Positions 61,963-64,000 of a stretch of DNA of 64,000 nt are shown in pieces (position 1 is the stretch's first letter; every line of letters begins with the position of its first letter). The notes beneath the pieces are model-generated. The model had not been told where the DNA came from. It saw only the letters and a list, made by a program, of their open reading frames with translations, and made no database searches. The DNA is taken from positions 59,717 to 123,716 of the forward strand of contig MU867135.1 of assembly GCA_033725935.1 (NCBI GenBank), written 5' to 3'. The translations under genes were made by a program, and so were the position numbers. The DNA is from Cladorrhinum sp. PSN259. Taxonomy: Eukaryota; Ascomycota; Sordariomycetes; Sordariales; Podosporaceae.

Positions 61963-63518
61963 ATGTCAACCCTTGAGGAGCTCGATGACCTCGACCGCCG
62001 CGAGCGCGAAGACAAGAAGAGAGATAGGAAGAAGGATGGCGACACCGAGATGAATGATGCACAACCCGAAGAGGACGACGTTCTAGATGATGAGATTCTC
62101 AGCCTAAGCACAGACGACATCAAGACTCGTCGGCGCTTGCTCGAGAACGATGCCCGGATCATGAAGAGCGAGTACCAGCGGTTATCACATGAGAAAGCAA
62201 CTATGGCAGAGAAGATCAAGGAGAATATGGACAAAATCGCCAACAACCGGTAAGCATGGCGCCAGCTTGCCTTGAACCCCGCCATCCGTCATCTCACCCG
62301 TTGCTAACTGGGCCACTCCTTACATAGTCAACTCCCCTACCTCGTCGGTAATGTTGTCGAGCTCCTCGATCTTGACCCAACAGCCGAGTCCGCCGAAGAA
62401 GGTGCCAACATCGACTTGGACGCTGTCCGGGTGGGCAAGTCTGCCGTTATCAAGACATCGACCAGACAAACTATCTTCCTCCCTCTTATCGGTCTTGTTG
62501 ACCCTGACAAGCTCGCCCCTAGCGATTTGATTGGTGTTAATAAGGATTCATACCTCATTCTCGACACGCTACCCGCCGAATATGACAGCAGAGTCAAGGC
62601 AATGGAGGTGGATGAGAAGCCTACCGAGAAGTACACAGACGTTGGTGGTCTTGATAAGCAAATTGATGAGATCATCGAGGCTATTGTCTGGCCCATGAAG
62701 GAGGCGGAGCGATTCAAGAAGATTGGCATCAAGGCGCCAAAGGGTATGTTGGAGTTGTTGTGTCTGTGTCTCTCTACGAATGCTAATCCCAATCTTAGGC
62801 TGCCTGATGTACGGCCCTCCTGGTACTGGCAAGACGCTCCTTGCCAGGGCATGCGCTGCGCAAACCGACGCTACTTTCCTCAAGCTTGCTGGTCCTCAGC
62901 TTGTACAAATGTTCATCGGTGATGGTGCCAAGCTCGTACGAGACTGTTTCGCATTGGCCAAAGAGAAGGCACCTGCGATTATTTTCATTGACGAATTGGA
63001 CGCCATCGGTACCAAGCGTTTCGACAGCGAAAAGAGCGGTGATCGTGAGGTACAGAGAACCATGTTGGAGCTTCTGAACCAGCTTGATGGTTTCGCCTCG
63101 GATGACCGCATTAAAGTCATTGCTGCAACGAATCGTGTGGATGTCCTAGATCCCGCTTTGCTGCGCTCCGGTCGTCTTGATCGCAAGATCGAATTCCCAT
63201 ATCCCAACGAGGAGGCTCGGTCTCAGATTCTCAAGATCCACTCCCGCAAGATGAAGGTTGATGAGAACGTTAACTGGGGCGAGTTGGCTCGCAGCACGGA
63301 CGAGTTTGGTGGTGCCATGCTCAAGGCTGTTTGTGTCGAGGCTGGCATGATTGCTTTGCGTCTGGGGAAGAACAAGATTGGCCACGAGCATTATGTTGAT
63401 GCTATCGCCGAAGTACAGTCCAAGAAAAAAGAGGTAAGCCCGTCCCAATATCCGTTCCACCCCTGTTGTCGCTTTGCTAACTTTCGCTTTCACTCAGACG
63501 GTCAACTTTTACGCATAA
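61963..63518 (+). CDS. RPT5: 26S proteasome regulatory ATPase Rpt5
   Basis: Four exons (61963-62249, 62328-62743, 62799-63433, 63498-63518; introns 78, 55, 64 nt) give 452 residues. A charged N-terminus and coiled coil (LLENDARIMKSEYQRLSHEK) precede the OB domain. The AAA+ core has YGPPGTGKT (Walker A, spanning the second intron), IIFIDELDAIG (Walker B) and ATNRVDVLDPALLRSGRLDR. The last exon encodes only TVNFYA, giving the C-terminal HbYX motif FYA that docks the 20S pocket. The sensor-2 segment reads EFGGAMLKAVCVEAGM, where the family usually has FNGAQ; this is unusual but the rest is canonical. Confidence 0.96.
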
Positions 63519-63732
63519 ACATTTGGACTGCTATTTGTCGGGGTTTGCTGCGATCTCGAGCGCGGTTCATAGATATGTGTATGCCGTCACAATAGAGCCG
63601 GCTGTTCCTGTAATATTATCACCGCAGAACAGTTTCTGGGTTTTTGAACAAGTGATGCCATTGATCAAATTCCCCCGTGACCGTGATGTTTTACTTTTTA
63701 CTTTTTGTCTTGCATCTCACTAACTAAACGAG

Positions 63733-63824
63733 GCGGCATCGGCGCAAGCTGCGCAGCATCAAGAGTGCCGATACCATCCCCTACAATTGGATGGATCAGG
63801 CCCTTATTGTTTACATCAATTCTG
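63733..63824 (+). CDS. Possible internal exon of an unidentified gene
   Basis: After a branch-like CTAACTAA and AG, a 92-nt stretch reads RHRRKLRSIKSADTIPYNW followed by MDQALIVYINS, then a strong donor GTAAGT. The peptide is basic then hydrophobic and looks coding, but no start or next exon is visible before the sequence deteriorates. Family not recognised. Confidence 0.25.
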
Positions 63825-63878
63825 GTAAGTTTGGGCTTCTCGCACAATAATATCAGAGATTCACAAGGCTATGTTAAT

Positions 63879-63900
63879 GGGGGGGGGGGGGGGGGGGGGG
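63879..63900. repeat. Homopolymer G tract near contig end
   Basis: Twenty-two consecutive G followed by A6 and G/C-rich noise to the window end. It resembles the artefact at 44.2 kb and is probably an unresolved contig edge. Confidence 0.8.
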
Positions 63901-64000
63901 AAAAAACCACCAACAGCAAACCGGGGGGAAGGGCCCGGGTCCCCGTGTTATATGAAGGGGCCAAGTGTAATATTGGCCATGGGGTGTGGCAGTAATTGAA

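Larger units (their letters stand above)
63519..64000. other. Window end, low quality after 63879
   Basis: The RPT5 3' flank, one possible exon (63733-63824), then a G homopolymer and a tail that looks like poor-quality sequence. No complete gene can be supported. Confidence 0.5.

Noticed and set aside
22372..63518. Functional linkage of PI31, GID4 and RPT5 as a proteasome cluster
   Set aside because: They are 28-11 kb apart with unrelated genes between. Chance co-occurrence is sufficient.

Overview
The window is nuclear DNA of a filamentous ascomycete (Pezizomycotina, most likely Sordariomycetes). The evidence is short GT-AG introns of mostly 50-110 nt, a DIM-5-type H3K9 methyltransferase, HET-domain and PTH11-type rhodopsin-domain genes, an AA9 LPMO with a secretion signal, and several P450s. 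Core eukaryotic genes (SEC26, mago, TRM11, TRP4, MRPL11, RPT5, GID4, PI31) give spliced products of expected length, so most gene models are well supported. I recognised no rRNA, tRNA, transposase, CRISPR array, PKS, NRPS or terpene cyclase.

Region 1 (1-24 kb) is accessory. It holds two related single-exon P450s facing outwards with two rhodopsin-domain membrane proteins between them, a decayed P450 (5.7-6.3 kb), two weak hypothetical genes, a HET gene broken by three in-frame stops, an MFS transporter, an AA9 LPMO and a third P450. The broken genes carry changes of the C-to-T/G-to-A kind expected of repeat-induced point mutation (RIP). PI31 (22.4-23.6 kb) is the first housekeeping gene.

Region 2 (24-31 kb) is gene-poor. 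It has a small Cys-rich protein, an SRR1-like protein and then about 5 kb with only decayed coding pieces.

Region 3 (31-39.2 kb) is the most interesting part: five adjacent sugar-phosphate genes. They encode a divergent triosephosphate-isomerase paralogue, an RpiB-type isomerase, a dihydroxyacetone-kinase family kinase, a class II ketose-bisphosphate aldolase homologue and a beta-hydroxyacid (L-threonate-type) dehydrogenase. Four of them form two divergent pairs with 0.5-0.7 kb shared promoters. The kinase, TIM-like and RpiB set matches the bacterial route L-erythrulose to L-erythrulose-1-P to D-erythrulose-4-P to D-erythrose-4-P. The dehydrogenase and aldolase match two parts of a known plant/fungal fusion protein. 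I infer a fungal catabolic cluster for four-carbon polyols, tetruloses or tetronates.

Region 4 (39.7-63.5 kb) is mainly housekeeping: dim-5, a DC-UbP/UBTD-like ubiquitin-domain protein, SEC26, mago, GID4, TRM11, an ankyrin protein, TRP4, MRPL11, a small membrane protein and RPT5. The assembly is poor at 44.19-44.54 kb (homopolymers, 10 Ns, a locally duplicated segment) and from 63.88 kb to the end.
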